This document shows, piece after piece, positions 34,700 through 44,684 of a stretch of DNA of 64,000 nucleotides. Location of the stretch: positions 98,728,480 to 98,792,479 of the forward strand of contig OY998180.1 of assembly GCA_963921935.1 (NCBI GenBank). Reading direction: 5' to 3'. Each line of letters starts with the position of its first letter. The first letter of the stretch is position 1. This DNA comes from Galeruca laticollis (lineage: Eukaryota; Arthropoda; Insecta; Coleoptera; Chrysomelidae). The position numbers were made by a program, and so were the translations under genes. The notes under the pieces are model-generated. The model had not been told where the DNA came from, ran no database searches, and worked only from the letters and a program-made list of their open reading frames with translations.

Positions 34700-35710
34700 T
34701 CCAATAAAACTTTCACACGTCAAAGTTCAATTGCAATGACATAGAAAATGATCTATATAATATATTTTCATATGACTTGTATAATACTGATTTTCATATT
34801 AGTTTTAATAATTAAAATTCTGTCTGTGGATTTACACTTCTAATTGGGAATTTCCATCATGTGAATTGTAATTGTACACCTCTTAACGTGGTTATTTTAA
34901 TGTTTTATTTTAATGATATCGTTATGACAATGATTTAACGTTGCACATTTTTTTGTTTTTATTAACTATATGTTTTTGACACCTGCTTTGGATCTCTTTT
35001 TCATGACGACTGCTTTGATAATGACTTAACAATCGAAAGCGCTTAGCTGCAGATTAATAAACATATACACACTGAATACTCGTCGTTTGCATTCGCTCAA
35101 TTAAAATTCTATCAAAAATTGTTAAGCGTAGATTTAAATTGTTATGTAACATATGCGTTATTTTATGAAATTTCAGCAGAATATCATCGGCTGTTAGACA
35201 TTAATTTGAGGATTCTTATTGAAATATACAAGTTTCTTTTATATTTGAATGATGTAAAAATGAGATATTATGTGATAAATGTTTGTATAATCAGTAATAA
35301 CATTTTTATCATACACCTGAGAGAGAAATTAATCTGTAACAAATTTCATTTACTGAAAAGAAACCAAATTTTATATTTTTCTCTGTGACTGACAAGTTGA
35401 AAAAGAATAAAAGAGATGAACGATTTATACCTATCCATGTCAAATGAGTATTACATATGAATACCATGGCATCTAGTTTATGCTGGGAAATTTTTTAACC
35501 ATTAAATCAAACCGACTGCTTTTAAGATATTGACAAGTAACTGGTAGCATTTTATTGAACCCGCTTCGTGGGGGAGTCCATTTTATTGTCAACCATACCT
35601 GTAACTGCAGTAATAAATCGTCATGGGTCCTAATTTTATGTACATGCATGTAATATATTTTAATGATCAAGCCCTGACAGGATGTGGGAATCAAAATAGA
35701 GAAGGGATCA

Positions 35711-35756
<46 letters not shown>

Positions 35757-36186
35757 ATTACGAACACAGATGCGATTATCAGTATCGTGTGTTATTTTAT
35801 TGCTAGTACCAACAAGTGTCTGTGTTTCTCTTCGAATTTAGTGAAAAAATATCTGGTAAGTATTGTTGAAATTAATTTTTAGAAGTTGCAATAAACAAAT
35901 ATGAACTGGCTGCAGGTTCGTCTTATATTCCATTAACTAAACTCATTTTCTCAGAAGCATGCTATTGCTAGTGCTCCAAATATGGATCACGCTTATTTTT
36001 CTGTGCAGTTACCATTTTTTTAACCTTTTTTGCAAATATTCATCTTAATCATACATCTTCGTATCCACATTACTCTGAAGTTTTAAATATTAAAGGACTA
36101 GACATTAAGATGCCTCTATCTAAAATTACAAAATTTGAATTGAACAAGATGCATGGTTACGGTGTTACATAATGTTAAATGCCTAA
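34700..36186. other. Intronic; (AT)n at 35712-35753, no gene recognised
   Basis: Mostly AT-rich. A frame at 35119-35388 has no recognisable motif. Near 36100 one frame (IKMPLSKITKFELNKM) could be decayed polymerase sequence upstream of the fragment that follows, but this is weak. Confidence 0.4.
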
Positions 36187-36415
36187 TTAAGAGCGGATGC
36201 CACTACAGCGTTTTCAAAAATCCATTCAAATTAATGAATAATGCGTTGTTTGGCAAAACCATGGAAAATATTTGAAATCACAGAACAGTTAAGCTATCTA
36301 CATCATATTTAGATTGATATGAAGCGAAAAATTTAATTGCTAGCACACAATTCCATTCGAGAGTCATTTTAAATGAAAATATGATAATAGTAGAACTTAA
36401 AAAGAATAATATTTA
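36187..36415 (+). pseudogene. Protein-primed type-B DNA polymerase fragment (Polinton/adintovirus-like), upstream piece
   Basis: Across one frameshift the sequence gives the block that precedes and includes FKLMNNALFGKTMEN (near 36215-36265), then TVKLSTSYLD and FHSRVI with a downstream basic end. The ALFGKTMEN block is a hallmark of DNA polymerase B of Polinton/Maverick elements and related insect DNA viruses. In-frame stops follow GKTMENI and SYLD. The palm aspartate motif region that should come next is missing. This is a dead copy. Confidence 0.7.
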
Positions 36416-36473
36416 AATACCACTGAACAATTTTTGAATATTTACGAAATGTATTTTCTTTGTTATAACATAA

Positions 36474-36501
<28 letters not shown>
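36474..36501. repeat. (GT)n microsatellite
   Basis: Fourteen or so GT units between the polymerase fragment and an unrelated Cys-rich frame. Confidence 0.95.
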
Positions 36502-36504
<3 letters not shown>

Positions 36505-36775
36505 TAAACCATATTCTTAAAACCAAAATATTTTTAGATATATTTCCGCTGTTCATTTAATATAGTTGTATGATGACCTCTAGTTTTATTATTATATATG
36601 TACCCATTTTTTTTTTTCATTTAGTGTTAATACCGAACAATTTTTAACAAAATTAAAGTGTACAATTTGAAAACTGTTTTTTCCCGCTCAGCTGGTTGTG
36701 TAGAAAGTTCAACGCTAAAAGCGTTGTGTAGATTGCAACTGGGGTGTACACATTGGATTTATCTACTTTTCAGAT

Positions 36776-37033
36776 ATGATTTGCAAGCATCAGCCTCCAT
36801 GTGGAAACAAATATGAGGGAAGTTTTTACTGTTATAGATGTGGAACAAACTTCTGCAAATATATCACCACCACTTGGGAAATTAGGTGCCTAGTCAGCTC
36901 CATACACCCAAGATGTGGTTCCCTATGCAGTTTACAATCTTATAAATTTCACTGCATGGGGAAAGAGGTCAATGTGGGTGTAGCGATGGGCACCCAAATT
37001 CAACATCCACTCCTAGCAGTTCCACATCTATAA
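36776..37033 (+). CDS. Unrecognised Cys-rich small ORF
   Basis: The ATG follows a good splice-acceptor-like ATCTACTTTTCAG. The 85-residue frame has many cysteines (CKHQPPC, CYRCGTNFC, CGSLC), suggesting metal binding or disulfides. It lies between two polymerase-B fragments and probably marks an insertion that displaced the middle of that gene. I do not recognise the family. It could equally be an exon of an unknown gene or chance. Confidence 0.25.
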   Translation: MICKHQPPCGNKYEGSFYCYRCGTNFCKYITTTWEIRCLVSSIHPRCGSLCSLQSYKFHCMGKEVNVGVAMGTQIQHPLLAVPHL

Positions 37034-37323
37034 CACCCGCAGAATATGGAGAGGATGTGCATGGAGAAGTTTAAGTTATCAAAATAATAGTGAGTAGAAA
37101 CCGAGGAAATTGCATTCAGTTATAGGATGACTGAAACATTTCAAAATTTGATTTTAAACAGACATGATGGATTGTAGCTTTCTACAACATTAAGAAATAT
37201 AGTAAAATGGGGTCATCATAAATTTGACTCACAAGGACTTAGGTCATTTCAAAATTTTTAAACGAAAAGTTAAAACTAGCTTGAGATTGTTTAGATTACC
37301 GAAAATAAATACATCATTTTGCG

Positions 37324-37610
37324 TTGAGTTTATTAAGAAAAATCGGTGTGGGATCAGGAAATTTTATATTTAAATCGACAGGTGTAAAATATGATATTAT
37401 TAGAAATAAAAATACCTACGAAGATTACGAAAAGTGTCTGAAAGAAGAATTTTTGGGAATATACAATAAACCAAAAAATGTATTCGGTCATATAACCATT
37501 CAATATTTACTATAGATCAAAACAAAAATTGTTCTAAGTCCTTTTGATGAGAAACAATATATAATATCAAAGTCATTTAATGTGCTTCCTTGAGATCATT
37601 ACAAAATACC
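37324..37610 (+). pseudogene. Type-B DNA polymerase fragment, C-terminal piece
   Basis: The frame STGVKYDIIRNKNTYEDYEKC is the block downstream of the polymerase core in Polinton/adintovirus-like enzymes. After a stop at 37513-37515 it is followed by LSPFDEKQYII and a Pro-rich end that match the usual C-terminus. Together with 36187-36415 it brackets a missing palm region. One stop replaces a residue near the end. Confidence 0.65.
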
Positions 37611-37636
37611 ATAATATTCTTTTTTGTGTATTGCAG

Positions 37637-38269
37637 ATGATGCAGCCCCAAACATTAGAAAGGATATGCATAAAAACGATTTGTTGCAGTATAAATAATC
37701 TAGCAAACTTTATTGAACATACTCCATTGCCGCTGTCATTGACGAAATATGTTGCAAAAAAATATTCATCATATAAATGGGATTTATTGAATGAACGAGC
37801 TGTCAGCGGTCCTTTCGCCGACTTGCAATTTGTTGATTGCTATAAATTAATGCCGATCTCAATGCGGAATACTGTTTTGTCAGCAGAAGACGACGATCAT
37901 GAATATGGTGATAACGAAATGTGTATATGGGTTGCTTATTATAAAATCAAAAACTATAAAATTAATGTATGTAAAGATTGCTTTAAAATTTTTAAATCTG
38001 CTCATAAAAAACATAATCTCGCATTGAGTGTAGTATTTCAGCATTATCATAATGTATATGATAGTGATTTTATACTCAGAGACATATATCAATCTAAATA
38101 TTATTGGTGTCAGAGTTGTTTCGAGTCGGTTTTATTCGTAACTAAAGATATTGAATCATGCACACATTCTCTGCATGTAAGCTCAAAAAATCATCGATTT
38201 ATAGGCTCATACGACAGCGAATCTGATATTGATAATTTTAATGGTTACTACACTCAATGCATGACTTAA
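37637..38269 (+). CDS. Unknown protein with SOCS/F-box-like N-terminus, beside polymerase-B relic
   Basis: 210 residues from the ATG at 37637, which directly follows an acceptor-like TTGTGTATTGCAG. The N-terminus (LERICIKTICCSINNLANF, then LPLSLTKYV) has the leucine/cysteine/LPLP pattern of SOCS-box or F-box-like degron adaptors. The C-terminal half has two CxxC pairs (CKDCF and CQSCF), which could bind zinc, and an acidic end (YDSESDIDNF). The frame is uninterrupted although its polymerase neighbour is dead. A scrambled relative is at 34030-34690. It may be cargo of a virus-like element that captured a ubiquitin-ligase adaptor motif; this is inference. Confidence 0.45.
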   Translation: MMQPQTLERICIKTICCSINNLANFIEHTPLPLSLTKYVAKKYSSYKWDLLNERAVSGPFADLQFVDCYKLMPISMRNTVLSAEDDDHEYGDNEMCIWVAYYKIKNYKINVCKDCFKIFKSAHKKHNLALSVVFQHYHNVYDSDFILRDIYQSKYYWCQSCFESVLFVTKDIESCTHSLHVSSKNHRFIGSYDSESDIDNFNGYYTQCMT

Positions 38270-38800
38270 TGCTTCATATGAAAAATATTAACCTCTTTTC
38301 TATTATAATAGCAAATGTTAACTGCTAATTCTTTTCCCCTTTTCTTTTTAATAGTTGTAGAAGTGTAAGTTTTTATCGCAATTTCAATAAAAATGTTTTA
38401 AATACTTGATGTATTGTGCGTATAATAATTATATTATTTTTATGATGAAAAATGTTAAATATACAATTTAAATAAAAATTGTTTGAACTATTTCGATTTT
38501 TATTTTTTCTCCAAATCATTTACAACTCTTGTTTTATAAAATATATAAATTCTTTAAGAGCTGCACTTAACAAGTTATTTTGCACTATAGAACAAAAATC
38601 TATAGCGCTATAATAATATTCACATAAATTTAAATTTCCTAAAAGAGATATTATATTGTTGTTTAATTTCAAAATTTGATGAACTTCTTCTTCAACCATA
38701 TAATGGCTTTTATCGTGTTTGTGTGTATAAAATAACTTTACCACCTTGAAGAATGTCTTGTTTCACGGTGCAGATTCACCACATGGAAACGATATGGGAA
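38270..38800. other. AT-rich, no gene recognised
   Basis: Noncoding flank between the SOCS-like ORF and the assembly gap. Confidence 0.6.
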
Positions 38801-39000
38801 NNNNNNNNNNNNNNNNNNNNNNNNNNNNNNNNNNNNNNNNNNNNNNNNNNNNNNNNNNNNNNNNNNNNNNNNNNNNNNNNNNNNNNNNNNNNNNNNNNNN
38901 NNNNNNNNNNNNNNNNNNNNNNNNNNNNNNNNNNNNNNNNNNNNNNNNNNNNNNNNNNNNNNNNNNNNNNNNNNNNNNNNNNNNNNNNNNNNNNNNNNNN
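38801..39000. other. Assembly gap, 200 N
   Basis: A run of exactly 200 unknown bases. It removes the upstream part of Penelope element 3, so its 5' truncation cannot be judged. Confidence 1.
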
Positions 39001-39039
39001 GTGTGGGTTTTTTGTGTTGGTTTGGTTTTGCTTTTAAGA

Positions 39040-39825
39040 TCGGATAGTAATGTATTTCTTGATTGGTATCAAAAGCCAACTGCGTCAGGCAGATTTTTAA
39101 ATTATTACTCTAATCACCCAAAAAGCCAAAAACATAATTCCGTAATAATGATGAGAAATAGAATATTGCAAATCAGTGATGAAGCATTCGTATCAAAAAA
39201 CTTAAAAATATTGTTTGATATATTTAAGAACAATGGTTACCCAACAGGCATTTTAAAGAAATTAATATATAACACCGACTTTTATGACGGTCAAGTTGAC
39301 GAACATAGTGAGCAAACCATAAAATATTATAAACTTCCGTACATTACTAATCTAACTCATTTAATTTTACCTCTGTTTAAAAATTTAACCAATATTAAGA
39401 TTGTTAAATATAATTTAATAACCAATTCTAACCTTTTTTCTAAAGTAAAAGACCCAACACCTACTTTATACAACACAAATGTTATTTACAAAATGGATTG
39501 CTCACAGTGTCAGGGATGTTATGTTGGTCAAACCTCACAATGGCTTAAGCAGCGCATTACCCAGCACAAGAGTGATTGTCGTACTGGCAAAAATAATTGT
39601 GCAGTTGTGGACCATTTTTTAAAAACAGGACATACGTTCGACTACAATAGTGCTAAGATACTGCAACATGCGGACCGATACAAACATCGATTGTTTTATG
39701 AGATGTATCATATTGCTAGGAACCCTAACGCGATAAACCTCAAAGCAGACACTAATGGACTTAGTAATATTTATTGTCAACTTTTAGAATCATTTAAGAA
39801 ATTGATTTGTCTTATCACCCTGTAA
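39040..39825 (+). CDS. Penelope RT C-terminus and GIY-YIG endonuclease, element 3
   Basis: Open from the gap to the stop at 39823-39825. It starts in the RT connection region (VFLDWYQKPTASGRFLNYYS), passes a linker, and enters the nuclease with NVIYKMDCSQCQGCYVGQTS followed by QRITQHKSDC and later conserved His/Glu/Asn positions. There are no stops in about 260 codons. The CxxC-type pair before YVGQT is typical of Penelope nucleases. The part encoding YxDD would be in the gap. Confidence 0.85.
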   Translation, partial: SDSNVFLDWYQKPTASGRFLNYYSNHPKSQKHNSVIMMRNRILQISDEAFVSKNLKILFDIFKNNGYPTGILKKLIYNTDFYDGQVDEHSEQTIKYYKLPYITNLTHLILPLFKNLTNIKIVKYNLITNSNLFSKVKDPTPTLYNTNVIYKMDCSQCQGCYVGQTSQWLKQRITQHKSDCRTGKNNCAVVDHFLKTGHTFDYNSAKILQHADRYKHRLFYEMYHIARNPNAINLKADTNGLSNIYCQLLESFKKLICLITL

Positions 39826-40024
39826 TTTGTTTTAGTGTGTTTCTTGTCAGTTTCTTGTAAACATTTTTATATCTATACCTTATTGGTTTTTTAAAATTAT
39901 TTTAATTAGTCTTGTCCTAAACCTTTTAATGTCTAGACGTCACTAAATTCCAGACTCTAAAATCTGTAAGTTAACCATTTGTTATTGTGTGCAGTTGTTT
40001 ATTAAATAAATTTTGTAGTATCTC

Positions 40025-40063
40025 CTGATGAAGCTACCAAACGGTGGCGAAATATTGAGCATA
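40025..40063 (+). ncRNA. Hammerhead ribozyme-like motif, Penelope element 3
   Basis: CTGATGA (40025-40031), one unpaired A, a 6-bp stem II GCTACC/GGTGGC (40033-40048) with loop AAAC, then GAAA (40049-40052). An A-T/T-A mini stem III with a 7-base loop follows, then TA as the NUH-type site before GGATA. GGATA can pair with the preceding TATCT(C) as stem I with one bulge. The unpaired base after CTGATGA is also present in Penelope element 1, a shared feature. Cleavage is untested. Confidence 0.55.
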
Positions 40064-40112
40064 GGATAATAGTTTCATTTCATTTCACTGACCGCATACC
40101 CGATAATTCCCC

Positions 40113-40113
<1 letters not shown>

Positions 40114-40169
<56 letters not shown>
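40114..40169. repeat. (AT)n microsatellite
   Basis: About 55 bp of AT dinucleotides at the junction between Penelope element 3 and the BEL-like gag. The same tract type sits at a Penelope boundary at 2674-2715. Confidence 0.95.
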
Positions 40170-40174
<5 letters not shown>

Positions 40175-40261
40175 TTACGCTGATACAAAATAAACATTGT
40201 TCAAACATAGCCATTGATTTACATTTCATGCTAACCATATAATTAATACATCATTTCCAAA

Positions 40262-41575
40262 ATGGATTCATTAAAGATGCAACGAGCTAGTTGCAAAGCA
40301 GCAATTACTCGCAGTCAGACAAGTATGCTTTCAAATCCCGAATAGACAACTTAGAGAAATATTACTCTAAATACTCTGAGATTCAAGACCAAATTGAAAC
40401 CATAGCCGTAGATACTGAATTAGAATTTGACGATAGAAGTCAGATTGATGAAAAATATTACTCATTACACTGCAAACTACAAAATGCTTTCGAAAAATTA
40501 AACCCTAAATTCAATCAAACTAATCAATTAACTGTACAGTCTCAGAGTGAAACTCATATTAGATTACCTTCCATAGAAATACCGATTTTCTCAGGAGATA
40601 GCACTAAATACACTGCCTTTATAGATCTTTTTAATGCACTAATAGTAAATAACACCCGGCTTACATCCAAAACTGAAAAATTCTACTATTTGAAATCATA
40701 CTTGAAAGGTGACCCGTTCAATTTAATTTCTCAATTACCGGTAAATGAAACCAATTTTGATGTAGCGTTGGATTTACTGAATTCTAAATATAATAATACA
40801 CGGCAGATTGTTACTGCCCATTTTAACCGTTTGACAGCCTATAATAACATCTCAAAATGTACTGCCCAACAATTAAGAACATTCACGTCTGAAGCTAGAT
40901 CTATCGTAAAGTCATTGTTAAATCTAAATATCAATAAGGAAGAGTTATTTGATGCACTAATCGTTCACACATTAAAAAACAAAATTAGATTATAATACAA
41001 AAAGATCTCTTGAAGAAAAAGAGACTGATCAAAATTTAATTGCTAGTGATACTTTTTTTGACTTTTTGGAAAAAAAATGTACGGTCTTAGAAAACTTGTT
41101 AACCCAAGATCCCAAACCCGATACATCCCATCATCGTAACCAGTCTTCTAATGTGACCACACCAACCAACAGAGTAGCATTAATTGCAAACCAACATTCG
41201 TATCCTGAACAAAATCCACATCACAATGGTCAACGCAATCAACCTTCGTCTAGCGCATCCCCTACTCCCAATTATCCATCTTCAACATGCTCATTTTGCG
41301 AGGAAACAGGCCATAAAATTCATGGATGTTCCCAATTCGGACGGCTTTCTATCCCTGATCGAAATAAATACATTAAAGCAAACAAATTGTGCTTCAGATG
41401 TTTAGATTCTAAACACACAATATTCAATTGCATTTCGGTACAATCTTGTTCCATATGCCAAATAGGACATCACACTTTGCTTCACTTCCCTCACACCCAC
41501 AAACAAAACACATCATTGAGACCCTTGGACATAAACCCTAATCATTCACAGCCAATGCAACAATCTCCAGAATAG
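40262..41575 (+). pseudogene. BEL/Pao-type Gag polyprotein, two frameshifts
   Basis: The ATG at 40262 gives MDSLKMQRASCKAAITR, which resembles BEL Gag N-termini. A frame change near 40320 leads into the main frame. The block LPSIEIPIFSGDSTKYTAF, followed by LKSYLKGDPFNLI, is the DUF1759-type capsid region of BEL/Pao Gag. After a second frame change near 40990 come C-terminal Cys/His motifs CSFCEETGHKIHGC, CFRCLDSKHTIFNC and CSICQIGHHTLLH, which bind nucleic acid. Gag forms the particle and packages RNA. No protease, RT or integrase follows; tandem repeats do. Confidence 0.8.
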
Positions 41576-42002
41576 TATCGACAAGAAACATAGTGTTCTG
41601 GACAACTCATTCACAATACCTAACGAATAACCCCTCTCTTACTCATTACATACATTCTTCCGGCGTAACCAAACCACTTTTAATACAAACTTACCCTCAA
41701 AATAAAAACTTACCGTCACACACATTCTTAAATCACAAAACACTTATAAAATCAGAACTTACTCTCACATTAAAACATTCTTGCTCATAATTCATTATCA
41801 AACCAACACTTACACTCGAATAAACAATTCACCTTCTTACTCAACGCTCTTTAGTGCAGAATAGCACTCACTCACTACTTAAACTCTTTCTCGTCAAGAA
41901 CGTAAAACTTTATGAAAAACCTAGACATATGCTTGGACATTGAAAAACATAAAAACTTAAACATTTAAAACCCTGGACGAACAAAAACTTTGACACTTTG
42001 AC

Positions 42003-42400
42003 ATGAAACATACTTTAATGTGATTACCTGGATAAAGGTATTATTGACAAAAAAAAATACTTTAGTGTGAATACCTGGACAAAGATATTATTGACAAAAA
42101 ATCCTTTAATGTGAATACCTGGACAAAGGTATTATTGAAAAAAAAATACTTTGATGTGAATACCTGGATAAAGGTATTATTGGAAAAAAAAATACTTTAA
42201 TGTGAATACCTGGACAAAGGTATTATTGAAAAAAAAATACTTTAATCTGAATACCTGGACAAAGGTATTATTTACAAAAAATTCCTTTAATGTGAATACC
42301 TGGACAAAGGTATTATTGAAAAAAAAAATACTTTCATGTGAATACCTGGACAAAGGTATTATTCTTTTATGTGAATACCTGGATAAAGGTATTAAAAAGA
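42003..42400. repeat. Tandem repeat family A, about 47-bp unit, nine copies
   Basis: Each unit contains AATACC-TGGACAAA-GGTATT or its TGGATAAA variant followed by an A-run. AATACC and GGTATT are inverted repeats, so each unit can form a 6-bp stem with an 8-base loop. In most copies the stem is unchanged while the loop alternates C/T. A tenth isolated copy is at about 43604-43640 between families B and C. Confidence 0.9.
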
Positions 42401-43246
42401 TACTTGGACAACATAAACATTTGGGTGACGTTTAGAATAAAACATCATCCCCCTTACTCATATGCTACTTAAAAAAAATTACATTGACGACACTTTGAAT
42501 TTAAAACAACTTGACAAAAACATTATACATATCTTACCCTCATTTTCTTGACGAGAACAGAAATAACACTCATTTACGTTAATTAAAACTTTTTAAAAAA
42601 CTCATTCTTGCCCCCAAAAGAGCCTTAAGACAAATGTCTATAATCATAATAAAACATATAAAAACAATCTCAAAAGAGTTAGACAAAACTCTCATCATAC
42701 TTATACACTCGTGGTCACTACCTTACATTTACTTTCGCTACCTTACACATTTACAAATGAATTATTACTTGCACTCGCATACAATTGCATCTTAATCAAA
42801 CTTATACTCATTCTCATATTGGCACTCAAAGCTCACATTCATAATACTTTTACATTTATTCGTACATACTCGTACTTACATTTGCATTCACATTCATTCG
42901 TACTCACTCTTACTCACTCGTTGTTGCACGCACTCGCACTTGCTCTAGTCTCATGAGCACACTCTTTCTCGTATATACATTCTTAATATACATTGCACTC
43001 AATGCATTCTCAATGTATTCCTATTTTACTTACACTCTCATTTGAATTCACAATCTCATTCCAATTCTACTTGCACTAGTAGTAGCACTCTCTTACATTT
43101 TAATTAGTAATTATAATTTCATACAAACTTGTGAAATATTAAACTTGAACTCACTCTTATACCCATACTCTTGCTTACAATTGAACACTTAGAGATAACC
43201 TCTCTTGCGTTGTACATGCATTACAGCCTCAATCTCTCGTACCATA

Positions 43247-43580
43247 CCAAAACACTGAGAAGTCCGAGGTTCCTGGACCGTTACTCGTAAAACAAACTGG
43301 TACCACACTTGTCGAACAAGAATCGACTTACACATTCTCTTTCTTTTCTCTCCTTGCCTCGTAAAACACTGGGAAGTCCGAGGTTCCTGGACCGTTACTC
43401 GTAAAACAAACTGGTACCACACTTGTCGAACAAGAATCGACTTACACATTCTCTTTCTTTTCTCTCATTGTCTCATAACTATATTACCCAAACACTGGGA
43501 AGTCCGAGGTTCCTGGACCGTTACTCGTAAAACAAACTGGTACCACACTTGTCGAAATAGAATCGACTTAAACATTCTCG
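43247..43580. repeat. Tandem repeat family B, about 120-bp unit, three copies
   Basis: Copies start at about 43249, 43365 and 43490 with AACACTGGGAAGTCCGAGG. Each carries GTCC...GGAC (loop GAGGTTCCT), a GGTACC palindrome, and in the first two copies CTTGT-CGA-ACAAG. Confidence 0.9.
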
Positions 43581-43637
43581 TTCTTTTACTTCATTTACAT
43601 ATACTTTAATGTGAATACCTGGATAAAGGTATTATTA

Positions 43638-43765
43638 TTATCTTATCGTTTACAACTCTAGTCCATTTCTAGAGTATATTGCTTACCTTCTTATCGTTTA
43701 CAACTCTAGTCCATTTCTAGAGTATATTGCTTACATTCTTATCGTTTACACCTCTAGTCCGTTGC
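43638..43765. repeat. Tandem repeat family C, about 50-bp unit, two and a half copies
   Basis: Units contain CTCTAG-TCCATTT-CTAGAG, a 6-bp stem with a 7-base loop, separated by TATATTGCTTACCTTCTTAT-type linkers. The third copy is broken after the left arm. Confidence 0.85.
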
Positions 43766-43836
43766 ATACATTCGTGCCCTTACAAAACAAGAACTAGCAT
43801 ACATCTAGACCTCTTGTTCATTCTTATATTCATGAC

Positions 43837-44488
43837 GTTAGAGTCCTTATACCACTCTAACCTTAACTCTTGTTCATTCATTACATTCAGGACGTTAGAG
43901 TCCTTACAACACTCTAACATCAAGTCTTTACCATTTCATTCATTCATGACGTTAGAGTCCTTACAACACTCTAACATCAAATCCTTATCATATCTTACAT
44001 TCATGACGTTAGAGTCCTTACAACACTCTAACATCAAATCCTTATCATTTCTTATATTCATGACGTTAGAGTCCTTACACCACTCTAACCTCAACTCTTG
44101 TTCATTCATTACATTCATGACGTTAGAGTCCTTACAACACTCTACCAACATCAAACCTTATCATTTCATTCATTCATGACGTTAGAGTCCTTACAACACT
44201 CTAACATCAAATCCTTATCATTTCTTACCTTCATCATGTTAGAGTCCTTACAACACTCTAACCTCAACTCTTGCTCATTCGTTACATTCATGATGTTAGA
44301 GTCCTTACACCACTCTAACATCAACTCTTGTTCATTCGTTACATACATGACGTTAGAGTCCTTACAACACTCTAACCTCAACTCTTGTTCATTAGTTACA
44401 TTCATGACGTTAGAGTCCTTACAACTCTAACATCAAACCTAAACATTCGTTTACTCTCATGACGTCAGAGTCCTTACAACACTCTGAC
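43837..44488. repeat. Tandem repeat family D, 57-bp unit, twelve copies
   Basis: Copies start at 43837, 43894, 43951, 44008, 44064, 44122, 44181, 44238, 44294, 44352, 44409 and 44464. Each has GTTAGAG-TCCTTACAACA-CTCTAAC, a 7-bp stem with an 11-base loop. The last copy has GTCAGAG and CTCTGAC, a paired T-to-C and A-to-G change that keeps the stem. One copy (44409) has a shortened loop and one (44122) a stem mismatch. Because 57 is divisible by 3, false long frames appear on both strands. Confidence 0.95.
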
Positions 44489-44684
44489 ACCAACATTAGG
44501 TTACTTTTACAACCCCTATACATTTATTTATATAATTACATTTACAATTATTCACTTTCATTCACAATCCTGCATCAAAACTTTACACACTCTCACCCTA
44601 CCTAACACTGTCACTAACATCAGCATTCGATGTCTGAGAGCAGCCATCTCTCACCTTTCTTCAATTCTTCCCGCGCCCCCAATA

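Larger units (their letters stand above)
39001..40113 (+). mobile_element. Penelope-like element 3 (5' end lost in gap)
   Basis: RT C-terminus plus intact GIY-YIG domain, followed by a 3' region of about 285 bp with a hammerhead-like motif. It ends at an (AT)n tract starting at 40114. A third subfamily, distinct from elements 1 and 2. Confidence 0.85.
41576..44684. other. Repeat-rich interior between Gag and candidate LTR
   Basis: Apart from families A-D, this 3.1-kb stretch is unusually A/C-rich on the plus strand (repeated CACTC, ACTCATT and TTACA strings) and has no recognisable pol gene. The position where protease-RT-integrase should lie in a BEL element is occupied by this material. 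Confidence 0.6.

Noticed and set aside
38738..39079. Frames crossing the N run
   Set aside because: The gap bases are unknown, so the frames have no meaning there.
42202..42435. Repeated NTWTKVLL peptide frame
   Set aside because: Product of tandem family A, not a gene.
43189..43449. Minus-strand frame with repeated VRQVWYQFVLRVTVQEP
   Set aside because: It is the translation of tandem family B and has no known domain.
43727..44430. Long open frames on both strands (MTLESLQHSN-type repeats and their antisense)
   Set aside because: They arise because the family D unit of 57 bp is a multiple of three. Open frames exist on both strands and there is no start context or homology.
41944..44510. 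CRISPR-like array of repeats
   Set aside because: The repeats are contiguous or carry diverging linkers, not constant repeats with unique equal-length spacers. There are no cas genes, and the context is eukaryotic.
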